Below, piece after piece: positions 11,001 to 19,412 of a stretch of DNA of 38,110 nt. This stretch comes from Plakobranchus ocellatus. Lineage: Eukaryota > Mollusca > Gastropoda > Plakobranchidae. The translations under genes and the position numbers were made by a program. The notes beneath the pieces were generated by a model that was not told where the DNA came from, did no database searches, and worked only from the letters and a program-made list of their open reading frames with translations. Within the stretch, counting starts at the first letter, position 1. The number at the start of each line of letters is the position of its first letter. The stretch lies in contig BLXT01005252.1 of assembly GCA_019648995.1 (NCBI GenBank), forward strand, positions 779,379 through 817,488, read 5' to 3'.

Positions 11001-14000
11001 ACACAGTATAAGTTACAAGCATTTCACATCTCTCTTGAACTGTATGAGACAAAATGAGCTCAATTTAATATATGTTTACAAAGCTGTGCCCTTATTGCCC
11101 TTATTGCTAAGTTCACCTTTAGACATAAAGCTTTCTCATGAATGTAAGGATATAACTAAAACTGGGTTCCACTTGCATACTTGCATTTGTAAGATTGGCA
11201 TTTTGCAAGCAGGTTTGCATCTTGCAGAATTTGCAAGGAGCATAAAAAGGGCTTACAAAGTCTTTCTTTCACTATGGCTCTATGCTAGGCATTCAAGATG
11301 CAAGACCCCTAAGCAATTTAATACAAACAACCTGGCTTTGACTGGTAGCACTTTGTGGTGAATAAACACTATTAAAAGGGACAGGATAACCTGTACTAAA
11401 GCCATATCAACAATAACAAAAATATTGTTTGATGCAATTCTTTGGTAAGAAATGAAAAATGATTGTTATGAATTTCATCCAAAAGGTAAAACGAGAAAGG
11501 GTTTATTTCCACCAGTCACAGGAACAATTTAACAGGATTTTTATACAGCCAACAGCAAGGAGGACTTTATGGACATTCTCTGAAATTTTTCTTTGGCCAA
11601 ATGGAATGTTGGCAATCTGATATCATTATCCAACATAGTAATCAATGAAAATAAGCCATTTGGTGTTGTTTACTTCATTGAAAAAAAAAAAAAACAATAC
11701 TCCGCCACAAATCATTCCATTATATACCAAACCCTTGCTCACATCTCGCTAAACCTTGCTGCACCTAACGGATCTCGTATCAGTAGTGGTAGAAAACTTC
11801 AACAACAATGAATTTTATTTATTTTTCTTTGCCATTCACAGGGTGAGTGAGGTAAATAGCGAGTGGTGGCAAGAGTTAAAAGAGAACTTACATTCAAGGC
11901 CTTTGAGAAGTAGCAAATTTCACATAAAAGGTTTTCCTCTTGAGCAGTGTTGCGACATGAACGCTGTGAAAGAGCGAGAAGAAAGCTATGCAAAATCCTA
12001 CAATCAAATACATTTTACAATCTCAAATAAACACACATTGATTTGATTGAAGTAAAGCCTAATCAATTTTAATAATTTTTGTTGTTGTTATTTTTAGGGT
12101 GTTTATCTTATCACAACATAAATGGTGGGACAATCAGAATTATTTCTGAACCAAAGGCTTTCAAATTGTATTCATGTTATTCAATAAGTATCACTTTTTT
12201 AATAAGATATATGACACGTTTACCCCAAGATGCAAAAAATATTTTCTTTTTTTTGCACAAAATTGAGCATATTACCCTGGCCACAGATTTTACTGGGTCA
12301 CGGCGATGGGGACTGACAACATGGGCTTCCAAGAATAATTTGTCTTGATCACCATCATAATACCTGAATATGAAAATAAAACAGTTGACACATTTAAATA
12401 CGGAACAACTAATATGTTTTTACACTTTTCTTCAGTCTCCTGCTAGTTTCAAAATATAAAATAAATTACTAAATTATAAATTAAGCATGCAATGATGTTT
12501 ACAATTTGTAAAATATAATATTATCAATCTAAATGGTAACAGAGAAAGCAGGTCATAGAAAGAGCAATGCTAATTTGAGAGGCATTATCATTATGATTAA
12601 GGGTTGTTTATATCAAGGCTAAAAAAGCAAAGTCAAAATTTTTTAGTTTTTATAAATAAAGATTATTATTTTTACAATATTGAACATGGCAACAAGTTTA
12701 TAACATAGAATTCCAATCAATTTTGAGAGCCAAAGGAAAAAAGTCAGCACATCCCTATATAACTGTTTGTTATGATTTAAGCCCCCATTCTGTCTTTTTT
12801 TCCCACATTTTGTGAATAATTAATAGGTTGTTTTCATTTTGTGCATAGCCCATTTACAAGGTAATTTGAGACTTGTCAGGCAAGATGTCAGTGTAAGGCT
12901 CAAACCCTAACTCTCAAGAAAAGAAACTGAAACTCGTATAACTTCAGGGTGGGTTTGCTAGCAATTACCCCACAAATGCCCCACGACTTTAGGTGCAGTC
13001 ATAAGGAATCACAAACCTTTCCATAAGCTTTTCTTTGTCCCAATTGAAATGGTTTAGAAGAATGCGGGTAATTGTGGCAGGAATCTAGAGATTAGGATAA
13101 AAGAAATTAACAGAATAATGTTTTAATACAACAATTAAGCTTTCCTTGGGCATGTCAGACTTTCCTGAACTTATTTACAGCTACCACGAGTTTCCAAGTA
13201 TCTTTAAAATTTCTTTATTCAATTCAAAGAAAAATAAAAGTGCAAAACACATTTTCAAATTTCTTATCAAGTTAAAACTTCCCTTGCACTTGATCAAATT
13301 TATTTACTTTGTATAAACTAAAATAAAAAAAAAAGTAAACAAAATAATTTAAAATGATAATTTCAAAAATGCTTCCCTGAAAAAAAATAAACATATTTTG
13401 TTTCACTTTTCACTAAATTGGTAAATGGATGCACATTTGAGCTTTGTGGTATCCGATTAAATTTCTGTATAGCAATAGAGATGTATGGCAGCCTATGCTT
13501 TGCTGGCTGAGAATGACAGAGCATTTAGACCATGTAGCATAGTTTTGAAAAAACCAATGTTAAAGTTTCAAGCTACAAAAGTTTTTTTTACTATGCTTCC
13601 AAATTTAATTATATTTTTGCATGATTAAGCAGACATCAATGATCTTAGATATTTTTCTTGAAGGAAGATAATATGTCACATTTTACCTTTGTGTCATTTT
13701 TATCTCTCTTTTTGCAAAAAGAGGAATTACCGCCCTGTTATTCCAAGGCAGCATCTTATCTACAGCTGTTTGATCACTAATGCTCATCATTCTTGCGACC
13801 CACAACCATACTTTCAATAATGTGACTTGCCATACAATATAATTTTGCTTCTAAATCTCCACCCGGTCTTTAGAGAAAAATGATAACTTTGAAAATATTT
13901 TATATATTCAAAAATACATTTTAAAAAATCATAAGGCTAGTAAAGAAATATTTCCATAGAACTATATTATTTCAAACATATGACAAAAAGATCCATGGTT

Positions 14001-14351
14001 CTAAATAAATCGTTGTGCTTTTCACTGAAAGCAAGCAACTGCTATCTGATAAATCTTGAATCAAATAAAATAAAAGAATGTATTTTTTGCAGGTTGTTGC
14101 AAATGACAATAGATCATTAAATATACCTGAACAACTGCGTTGACATCTTTGATGCATTCCACCATAAAGTCAACAATCTGATCTGCTGTAAGTACTTCAT
14201 ACATGAAATCATCATCATCTCTTCTTTCACTTGACGATGCCTCAGGTGGCTCCATATCCATAGGCAATTCATCTTCTTCATCATTGTCAGACAGAGGGTG
14301 GGAGTCATCAGACTCATCGCATCCCTCCATAAATCCATCATCACTGTCCAT
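2014..14351 (-). CDS. ARIH1: Ariadne-1 RBR E3 ubiquitin-protein ligase, complete, 14 coding exons
   Basis: Coding segments on the minus strand, in transcript order: 14351-14127, 13084-13017, 12363-12276, 11963-11892, 10610-10462, 10138-10072, 9405-9299, 8670-8556, 8010-7880, 7093-7036, 4385-4302, 3374-3198, 2743-2631, 2098-2014. All junctions are GT-AG, phases are consistent, and the total is 1539 nt or 512 residues plus stop (human ARIH1 557, fly ari-1 about 503). Domains: acidic N-terminus (1-58), UBA-like region (~60-120), RING1 (C141, C144, C158, H160, C163, C166, C186, C191), IBR (C231, C236, C252, C254, C259, C262, H267, C272), RING2 (C299, C302, catalytic C312, C317, C322, C327, C330) and Ariadne domain (~345-512). 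Family knowledge: RBR ligases take ubiquitin from E2 onto the RING2 cysteine, and ARIH1 works with neddylated cullin-RING ligases. C312 aligns with human C357. F385, E386 and E458 align with autoinhibitory F430, E431 and E503. The Met is chosen because MDSD begins the orthologues. Confidence 0.97.
2060..2232. repeat. 94-bp tandem duplication covering the ARIH1 exon 14 acceptor
   Basis: Copy A (about 2060-2153) and copy B (about 2154-2236, continuing after the MITE at 2472) share ACATTCCTTCTACTTTCACA, the ATCTGAGAR acceptor region, TTTTAAAATG, a poly-A run and GGATTTT. Spacing is 94 bp, measured from ATTCC at 2077 and 2171. Copy A is the functional exon boundary and copy B is intronic. Confidence 0.92.
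2237..2467. mobile_element. piggyBac-like MITE, 231 bp, TTAA target site
   Basis: TTAA at 2233-2236 and TTAA at 2468-2471 flank an element starting CTCATAAACCGGT and ending, read on the minus strand, CTCTTAAACCGTT (11 of 13 match). Just inside the left end are two subterminal palindromes, GGACGCT-ggg-AGCGTCC (2253-2269) and a diverged copy near 2295-2312. There is no ORF. Exact TTAA duplication is the hallmark of piggyBac-type transposition. The neighbouring duplicate (2132-2155) shows the uninterrupted site. Confidence 0.85.
2631..2743 (-). CDS. ARIH1: ARIH1 coding exon 13, Ariadne domain
   Basis: Encodes [20 protein letters not shown] then [17 protein letters not shown] and part of an Arg codon. 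E458 corresponds to the third autoinhibitory residue of the human protein. Acceptor TCCACAG|GAC, donor TACAG|GTAAGG. Confidence 0.96.
2744..4301. other. ARIH1 introns 12 and 11 (with exon 12 between)
   Basis: Intron DNA outside 3198-3374. It is AT-rich, with a short TATA run at 2955-2980 and several A or T homopolymers. A 16-bp word, GCTGCATCAAAACAGA, occurs twice about 95 bp apart (near 4055 and 4150). I saw no other gene or element. Confidence 0.7.
3198..3374 (-). CDS. ARIH1: ARIH1 coding exon 12, Ariadne domain
   Basis: Encodes 59 residues containing [20 protein letters not shown] and [20 protein letters not shown], nearly identical to vertebrate ARIH1. Acceptor TTTCACAG|CTA, donor GAG|GTAAAT. 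Confidence 0.97.
4302..4385 (-). CDS. ARIH1: ARIH1 coding exon 11, Ariadne domain
   Basis: Encodes [20 protein letters not shown] followed by QSLKFEHA. F385 and E386 match the autoinhibitory Phe-Glu pair that contacts RING2. Acceptor TTTCAG|AAA, donor GCA|GTAAGC, phase 0. Confidence 0.96.
4743..4750. promoter_or_regulatory. CRE-like palindrome TGACGTCA in ARIH1 intron 10
   Basis: A perfect CRE consensus within intron 10. Position and AT-rich context give no evidence of function beyond the motif itself. Confidence 0.2.
5335..6460 (-). pseudogene. Decayed non-LTR retrotransposon reverse transcriptase fragment
   Basis: Minus-strand conceptual translation, with stops and frame changes, shows the expected landmarks in order. 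[19 protein letters not shown] (around 6345-6270) matches the RT palm motif with [24 protein letters not shown] (around 6065-6010) is the catalytic (Y/F)ADD motif. [15 protein letters not shown] (around 5650-5600) matches the C-terminal NI.W.D.ISN.EL region. ADGLCF (near 5370) matches the terminal DGLCS. The 5' half is absent and many stops are present, so it is dead. It lies in sense orientation within an ARIH1 intron. The exact clade cannot be set by eye. Confidence 0.85.
7036..7093 (-). CDS. ARIH1: ARIH1 coding exon 10, RING2 to Ariadne junction
   Basis: A 58-nt exon encoding [19 protein letters not shown], which follows the RING2 core in all Ariadne proteins. Acceptor ATCACAG|G, donor GAG|GTAAAC. 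It lies 2.65 kb from the next exon because that intron carries a retroelement fossil. Confidence 0.96.
7880..8010 (-). CDS. ARIH1: ARIH1 coding exon 9, catalytic RING2
   Basis: Encodes [20 protein letters not shown], then [20 protein letters not shown] and GSS. It contains the catalytic cysteine C312 in the DGGCNHMVC motif and ligands C299, C302, C317, C322, C327 and C330. Acceptor TCTCTCAG|GAG, donor TG|GTAAGA splitting Trp341. Confidence 0.97.
8556..8670 (-). CDS. ARIH1: ARIH1 coding exon 8, IBR second half
   Basis: Encodes [20 protein letters not shown] followed by a [18 protein letters not shown] segment. It completes the IBR (C262, H267, C272) and the linker to RING2. Acceptor AATTTAG|T, donor AAG|GTATGT. 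Confidence 0.96.
9299..9405 (-). CDS. ARIH1: ARIH1 coding exon 7, IBR first half
   Basis: Encodes [20 protein letters not shown] and a following C.CGHTF segment with IBR ligands C231, C236, C252 and C254. It ends with TG of the Cys259 codon before GTAAAA. Acceptor CCAACAG|TGC. Confidence 0.96.
10072..10138 (-). CDS. ARIH1: ARIH1 coding exon 6, RING1-IBR helix
   Basis: Encodes [20 protein letters not shown] then VE, matching the conserved KLKYQ..ITNSFVE segment between RING1 and IBR. Acceptor CCCCAG|G, donor GAG|GTAAGT. Confidence 0.95.
10462..10610 (-). CDS. ARIH1: ARIH1 coding exon 5, rest of RING1
   Basis: Encodes [20 protein letters not shown], then [20 protein letters not shown] and DILVDDKNV. 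It supplies the remaining RING1 ligands C158, H160, C163, C166, C186 and C191. Acceptor TTTTTTCAG|GAT, donor AT|GTAAGT splitting a Met codon. The first bases of this exon and its upstream intron are partly duplicated just upstream in the transcript (see 10592-10815). Confidence 0.96.
10592..10815. repeat. ~115-bp imperfect tandem duplication at the ARIH1 exon 5 acceptor
   Basis: Copy 1 (about 10595-10705) covers the start of exon 5 (CTTTCATATC on the plus strand), its acceptor and adjacent intron. Copy 2 (about 10707-10812) repeats AAGCCCTTTCATATC, then CATTTTTGACRTYCATA, AATAAATA and AATTTTATCAGGCAG. In copy 2 the acceptor CAG has decayed to AAAG, so it should be a poor splice site. Confidence 0.75.
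11892..11963 (-). CDS. ARIH1: ARIH1 coding exon 4, start of RING1
   Basis: A 72-nt exon encoding 24 residues with the first RING1 pair, CEIC (C141, C144). Acceptor TTTCACAG|CGT and donor AAT|GTAAGT, phase 0 on both sides. It joins exon 3 and exon 5 to give an uninterrupted Ariadne alignment. Confidence 0.94.
12276..12363 (-). CDS. ARIH1: ARIH1 coding exon 3
   Basis: Acceptor TTCAG|G, completing the Arg codon. Encodes [20 protein letters not shown] and nine more residues. The (Y/F)DGD.DKLF signature is the end of the UBA-like region, and the rest is a variable linker before RING1. Donor AGG|GTAATA, phase 0. Confidence 0.94.
13017..13084 (-). CDS. ARIH1: ARIH1 coding exon 2
   Basis: Begins after CTCTAG and encodes [20 protein letters not shown] followed by ME and the first two bases of an Arg codon. 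This is the UBA-like helix region of Ariadne proteins. The donor is AAAG|GTTTGT, phase 2. Confidence 0.95.
13085..14126. other. ARIH1 intron 1
   Basis: A 1042-bp AT-rich intron between the acidic first exon and exon 2. I saw no gene or recognisable repeat. Confidence 0.7.
14127..14351 (-). CDS. ARIH1: ARIH1 coding exon 1
   Basis: Encodes residues 1-75, starting [10 protein letters not shown]. It has a long Asp/Glu/Ser-rich acidic stretch followed by the conserved YEVLTADQI...MVECIKDVN segment that opens the UBA-like region. The exon ends in phase 0 at CAG|GTATAT. The acidic N-terminus varies between species. A 5'UTR intron is possible but is not visible with confidence. Confidence 0.95.
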
Positions 14352-16500
14352 GTTTTTCCCCTCAACCTTACGTCTAAGAATCTCAAGTCTAGAATTTTCT
14401 AGATTTGGCCTTTTCTTTAGTTTTCATAAAAAAGTTAGCATATCAGGCAAGGTTTATAATCTAACTTTAAGTGCTAGAGAACAGATTACAAGCACTCTTA
14501 ACTCCAATTAATGTATGAAATTTTTGTCCAGAGGTATTTTTTGTGACTAAAATTGCTGCAGACAGAATATGAATAGAGAATACATAAATATATTTCAGTC
14601 TATAAATTTGTTGATGCATTAATAAGCTTAGATTTTGAATGAGACAGCTATACCCGGATCCAGATTACTGAATCAATTAATTCTATACGAAAATGTATAA
14701 AGAGACATTTACATTTCTCCTCACTCTCCGAAATGTACTTTAAATTTGAATATCCAGTCTATAAATATCAGAAATGTACATCATTGCCATACAACATATA
14801 TATGAAGATAGTACACAAAAAAGTCAATATGTAGAGATCTTCCCTGGCCTTATAACAAACATGATCCTTTTAGCTCAATGAATCATATTCAGATCCAAGA
14901 GCCATTACTTAGATATAATATAAAACTCCCGCTGTTGTATCAATAATACCAAGGTTTAAAACTATTGATTGCTGCAAATGTATGTTCAAATGACATTATC
15001 AAATAAAATGAAGACAAGTTAATGTAACAGTTCAACAATCAAGTATAGTAAAAATCATTTTCAAAAAAATTAATAACTTAGTCTTAGATGAATTCATACT
15101 GGGTGATTAATTTCAAAATATCTCATAGTCATTATGTTAGAAAAAGTAAGTATATATATGAAAAAATAAAGAGTAAGAAACGAAAACCTTTTTGTTTTCC
15201 ATAAATCCTTAGACCTAATTTTGTCTGTGCTGCATTTAATATATGGAATTTTTAACTCAAAGAAAGAAATATGGAATTTCCATCAGCTGTCACAATAGAT
15301 CACCTGAGAACTTATAAAAAGTTGAAAGAAAATAAAGAACAAGAGTGCCAACATGAGTAATGAATTCTTCCATAAAATAAAAAAAGAACCAAGGGACTTC
15401 ATAAGCTGTCAATCTGTCCAGAATATTGCTATAATAAAAGTTTTAAAGCAAGTACAGCCCTAGTGATTTTGGCACACACTTCTAAAATGAGTATGTTTAA
15501 CTATACAAGTTACGAAAACTGTGTACTCTCTCAAAGTTGTATTTGATAAAACTCTTAAATTTTACTATTATCTTTTCAAGTTGTAAAAGATTACAGTGTT
15601 TTAGTCTGGGATTGAAAACAATTGATTTGTAAAGCGAGAGATGTGGAATTCAAATCCACAGCAATCCCTAATTTAAAGGGGAAATTCTGTTCAGTAAATT
15701 GTTTTTTTTTGTTAAAGGAATAGGAAAACTATGGACAAAGAGTTAACCTTTCTAAATGAAACTTGCAACAAAATGTAGTTAATAACGACCCCAATAATTG
15801 AGTTTCCTGCTGGTGGCAGATAATTTCAGTGCAGAGACATGCAATGGCTTCTGTGGAGATAGGTGTGGAATACTCCTATTGCTAAAAAATTAGGGTTTCC
15901 AAAATTACATACAGTGAGCATCTAAATCATCTAGAAAAGCAGATTATATAATTACTATTTCATAATCAAGATTTAAATTGCTATGTGCCTTAAATGGCTT
16001 TAACAACTTTCACAATTGATGTTGGATACAGATCTCTGTTCCGATTTAGAGTCTACAAGTATAATAATACTAGATCAAATTCAGATTCAAAGAGGGTTCT
16101 GATTATCGAAAATAACAGACTAAAATCTTAAAGTATAAAGTGCATCCTTTCTTCTTCGGCCAAAATGAAGGCTCTAGTCTCTTTAAGGATAAATCACTCA
16201 ACACCATGATGACTAAAAGCAAAAAATGAGGTTTCAAATAAATACACCCCCTTCAAATTCTGATTTCAACTTTAAGTAATTAAGAATAAACTCACAGTTA
16301 ATACAGATTTTAAATCTAGACAAAAGATTGCTAAAATCTAAAGCAAAGCAGCTAAATAAACCTCAGGGGAGATCATTTGGATATAGGCATGACTTGGTGT
16401 GAATGTTAAGTTCACATACTTTTCTTGCTCACTATAGGTTGTGGCTGGGGGGTTTGGGATGATTAGTGATGCAGCATTACCTTTATGTAACAACATATCA
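14352..16500. other. ARIH1 5' flank, 5'UTR or upstream non-coding DNA
   Basis: AT-rich and without a protein-like ORF. The first ~60 bases upstream of the ARIH1 ATG must be 5'UTR. A non-coding first exon further out is possible (an AG-ended pyrimidine-poor site lies near 14395), but nothing decides it. A tRNA-like remnant is at 15608-15669. Confidence 0.55.
15608..15669 (+). other. Decayed tRNA-like sequence
   Basis: GGGATTG (15608-15614) can pair perfectly with CAATCCC (15662-15668). Next to the second half is a T-arm-like hairpin, TGTGGA-attcaaa-TCCACA (15642-15660). A TTTGTAAA segment resembles a Thr(TGT) anticodon loop. The D-arm and anticodon stem are missing and spacing is about ten bases too short, so it is not a functional tRNA. 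A tRNA pseudogene or the head of a tRNA-derived SINE would fit, as would chance. Confidence 0.3.
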
Positions 16501-16522
16501 TGTATAAAATTTTAAAGTGTAT

Positions 16523-16576
16523 ACTCGGACACGGGTCCACATAATCATTTTTGGTTATTCGGACACAGACATTTCT
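16523..16576 (-). repeat. 34-bp GTCCGAATAACC repeat, single diverged copy, minus orientation
   Basis: Read on the minus strand it contains TGTCCGAATAACC, then AATGATTATGTGGACCCG and TGTCCGA, the same arrangement as the array at 18354-18445. It lies directly next to the CRE palindrome at 16578. Confidence 0.7.
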
Positions 16577-16577
16577 A

Positions 16578-16585
16578 TGACGTCA
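16578..16585. promoter_or_regulatory. CRE-like palindrome TGACGTCA
   Basis: A perfect 8-bp cAMP-response element consensus, the binding site of CREB/ATF bZIP factors. It lies upstream of ARIH1 and just before the GC-richer stretch at 16.6-17.0 kb. An 8-bp word can occur by chance, but two further copies (4743, 19101) are in this AT-rich window. Confidence 0.4.
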
Positions 16586-16639
16586 CTAAACATTCTATTT
16601 TTACATTAAAGCGAAATAAAAACTAATGGGAAAGCCCAG

Positions 16640-17000
16640 TCACTGTCCGACCAACACATTTCTTTTTCGCATACAAACCCAATACATTGTAATATACTGT
16701 TATTAGTGTTAAATACACGTTCACCGGTACCTCACACTGCAGACGACCAGGCCCGATATCTATAGAGGGTATGTTTAGGTCTAATGCACACACCCGCCCA
16801 TCCCTTCTCTTCCACCACTCAGCGGGACCGTGCCAGACACTATGTCTAGGTCCCGTCAGCGCAAGGTAAAGCTAAGCAAACACTGTTGCATCCAGCCGGT
16901 AATAAAGCCATCTCTCTTGAAAACTTCAGTAGCGGAAAACTTAGGCGATGATTAAATTGTAACAGTAGAGGACTTCAGGACCGGACAACTTACTTACGCG
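16640..17000. promoter_or_regulatory. GC-richer candidate promoter region
   Basis: Locally higher GC and CpG than the flanks, with ACCCGCCCATCC (a GC-box-like word), CCGGTACC, GTCAGCGCAAGGTAAAG and CAGCCGGT. It lies 2.3-2.6 kb upstream of the ARIH1 start codon. It could be the ARIH1 promoter with a non-coding first exon, a promoter of the divergent plus-strand gene, or a bidirectional one. No transcript evidence is available. Confidence 0.35.
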
Positions 17001-18350
17001 ATGATGAAATTGTGAAAGCTCTATTATTCTACATCAATAACAGGCGTAAGAGCCTCTCAAATGAAAAGGGAAGAGAAGGAGATAGGGAGATGGAAAAGAT
17101 AAAAAGATTTGTGGATAGGCGTGTTCATTCACATTGTGATGTGGCGATAGGTGGCATTGGTTTTAACCTAAAATTTCGGAGGCTGGTTACTCTTCTTTAT
17201 TAATCTTACTTATTTAATGCGCTACACTTAAACCAAAATAGATATTCCCTAGAATTTGCGTTTAAACGTCTTCCACTATACTATCAAGATCACTATCACC
17301 TCTGTCTCACATTCTTGCTAGTCAGCGCAATTCCTAATGGCCTGAAAAAAGCTTGAAAAAGTTGAAATGATAATACACTTTACAGCTTGAAAATGTGAAA
17401 TCGTTTTGTTGAGGTCAGTATGTACATGTATCACGAAAAAGCCCAGCCAATAATTGCGTCCATACCTTTCTCTCTCACACAACATCAAATTAAAAAAAAA
17501 ATTAATGTGACCTAGCATCGATACATAATTTTTCATTTGGTCCTTGGATAATTGTTTCATTTTTCACCTCTCTTCAATCGAATGCCTGAATGTATTTGTT
17601 TACTATTGAGTTAGACCGATTCAACACAAATTCACTTCAAGTAGGTATCAGTTTATCACAGACAGACGCCTAGTGGCAGGCAAAATCGCCATCATATCTT
17701 AAAATTTCCGCCTCACTCTTTTCAAATTCTGGCTTCAGAATCCAATTCCACAGTTCATGCTAGTGCGATTAGATAGGCCTACCAAACACATGGAACTTTG
17801 TGCTTTTGGGGTTTTTGTTTGGTTGATTTCTATGCTACTCAAAATTTATTTCACTCTCTCAATTCCCTCTGCTCAAACCTAAGCTCAGTCCAGACAGGCC
17901 TACATTTAAATAATATTAATAAATGTATGACCAAAACTGGATCAACAGCTTTTGATTGGCAATGAGTTAAATGAAATGCAGTTACTTAGAAAACTTAAGA
18001 GTAGCAAAAGTGTCCTCTTTTTATTTCTGGGTTCAGGCTTCTTGCTTGATAAAACTATAGCAGTGAAAGAGAGGATTTTTTTTTTCATGCTCTTTGAATG
18101 CTTCTCTAGGTACGTGTGACACAAAATTTTTTATTATGACTTGTGTAGGACTAGTGTACTCACTGAACACAATACACGCACACATACGATAATATTATAT
18201 GAAATGATAATGAAGTACGGCAAAATCAAATCTAAGACTTTTGAGAGGATGGATGCCAGTTAATACATGTACTAGTTTTTGCCACTAGGCATGAACGTAT
18301 GACTTGCATGCTGACAATTGTAGTGTCGTAATAGTATACAGTGTAGGCCT
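17001..18350. other. Intergenic DNA, nothing firm recognised
   Basis: Mixed-composition non-coding sequence with TAGGCCTA-like words (17780, 17900). The open frames at 17012-17203 and 17318-17560 are short, lack domain signals and I do not call them genes. Confidence 0.5.
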
Positions 18351-18353
18351 ACG

Positions 18354-18445
18354 TGCGGATCCATGTCCGAATAACCATTTTTGATTATACGGACCCATGT
18401 CCGAATAACCATTTTTGATAATGCGGATCCGTGTCCGAATAAAGA
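18354..18445 (+). repeat. 34-bp tandem repeat, about 2.6 copies
   Basis: Units of the form CGGAYCCATGTCCGAATAAC then CATTTTTGATWATR begin at about 18356, 18390 and 18424, the third incomplete. Each unit carries the near-palindromic pair CGGAYCC and GTCCGAATA. The same family occurs in the opposite orientation at 16523-16576. Confidence 0.85.
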
Positions 18446-18609
18446 CATGATAAAAAATAATGAGCGCAAAATGGTAGGCCTAAGAACAATGTACATCTAT
18501 GCATTGCACCGATAAGAAATTGGTGAACACTTGAGCATCTTATTCTTTCTTGTGTGTGAAAAAGGAAGTCTTGCCCTGATAATAATCAAACCACCAGAAA
18601 ATAATGGAT

Positions 18610-18860
18610 TTAGCCTCAATATCTCTCTAGATTAAATCTCTAGTCTAAATCTTAAGGTCAAGATTTAGATCTTATGGATCTAATCTAGATCTTGATCTCT
18701 GAATACAGACCTAAATATATCTAGAATACATCTGATCTAGATCTGAGTTTAAGTAATATAGATCTTGATTAGGTCTGGATCTAGATCTAGGTCTAATAAT
18801 CTAGTTCTAAAAAATCCTCTTGGTCTTCTCTAGATCTATTCCAGATTAGATCGTATGATA
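18610..18860. repeat. AGATCT-rich cryptic simple repeat
   Basis: About 250 bp dominated by variants of TCTAGATCTAGATC, with AGATCT, TAGATC and TCTAGA words overlapping throughout. Shorter patches of the same word lie at 24960-24985, 25115-25130 and 37735-37748. It is low-complexity sequence without coding content. Confidence 0.8.
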
Positions 18861-19100
18861 AGCTTATCAAACTCTGGAACCAATTAAATCTTAGACATAC
18901 AAGGAATAAATTGTTCAAATTGCATAATCCTACTGATCAGCAAGGGCTGAGGAAGATTCTATTTTAAAACCACCTCAATGTATCCACCAACCACTGTTTA
19001 TTTTCATAAGGCCAGCCTACATTGGGATACTACTACTATGAACAAGCCTAGATCTAGATGCTATCGAGATAAAAACTGTACGATTACGATTTTACGTTTG

Positions 19101-19108
19101 TGACGTCA
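19101..19108. promoter_or_regulatory. CRE-like palindrome TGACGTCA
   Basis: A second perfect CRE, about 110 bp upstream of the small ATG-initiated ORF at 19215. Possible CREB/ATF site; the context gives no further proof. Confidence 0.35.
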
Positions 19109-19214
19109 CCTTCGGAATAACCCGACCTCAGGTGAACCTTGATTTGAAAAACCATCAGCTCTGCAAACTTTTAATTACATTATTTCATCTTCAAATAGCA
19201 ATCAGTTATGAGAC

Positions 19215-19412
19215 ATGAATTGGGTTTCTATTGTTTATATTGTATTGTCGAGTTCGCTAAACAGTTCGATAGCAAACAGAACGGACGGAGATGACATCAT
19301 AGAGATTTTGCTAGCATTACATGAACTCTGGGAAGAAAAATCTGGCCTAGAATTTAATATATTTTCAGACGTGCAAGAGTTACAATATTTTGTACCACAG
19401 AGTAATGGATAA
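19215..19412 (+). CDS. Small ORF, possible short secreted peptide, uncertain
   Basis: A 65-residue frame with a true ATG and TAA stop. The first ~20 residues, MNWVSIVYIVLSSSLNSSIA, are hydrophobic and resemble a signal peptide with a small-residue cleavage site. The rest is acidic with a predicted amphipathic stretch (DDIIEILLALHELWEE). No family is recognised. In AT-rich DNA a 65-codon frame is not improbable by chance, and no splice partners are evident. It sits just upstream of a foldback element and might belong to repeat DNA. Confidence 0.2.
   Translation: MNWVSIVYIVLSSSLNSSIANRTDGDDIIEILLALHELWEEKSGLEFNIFSDVQELQYFVPQSNG

Larger units (their letters stand above)
10611..13016. other. ARIH1 introns 4 to 2 (exons 4 and 3 between)
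   Basis: Intron DNA around exons 11892-11963 and 12276-12363. Besides the duplication next to exon 5, I see only AT-rich sequence. The plus-strand open frames at 11035-11361 and 11593-12046 have no protein-like signature and partly overlap exon 4 antisense. Confidence 0.65.

Noticed and set aside
11756-12348. Plus-strand frames overlapping ARIH1 exons 4 and 3
   Set aside because: Antisense or intronic; the spliced minus-strand reading explains the sequence.
14203-14511. 102-residue Ser-rich plus-strand frame
   Set aside because: Antisense shadow of the acidic ARIH1 exon 1 (GAN/TCN codons read as Ser on the other strand).
15608-15669. Functional tRNA
   Set aside because: Lacks a D-arm and a paired anticodon stem and is about ten bases short; kept only as a tRNA-like remnant.
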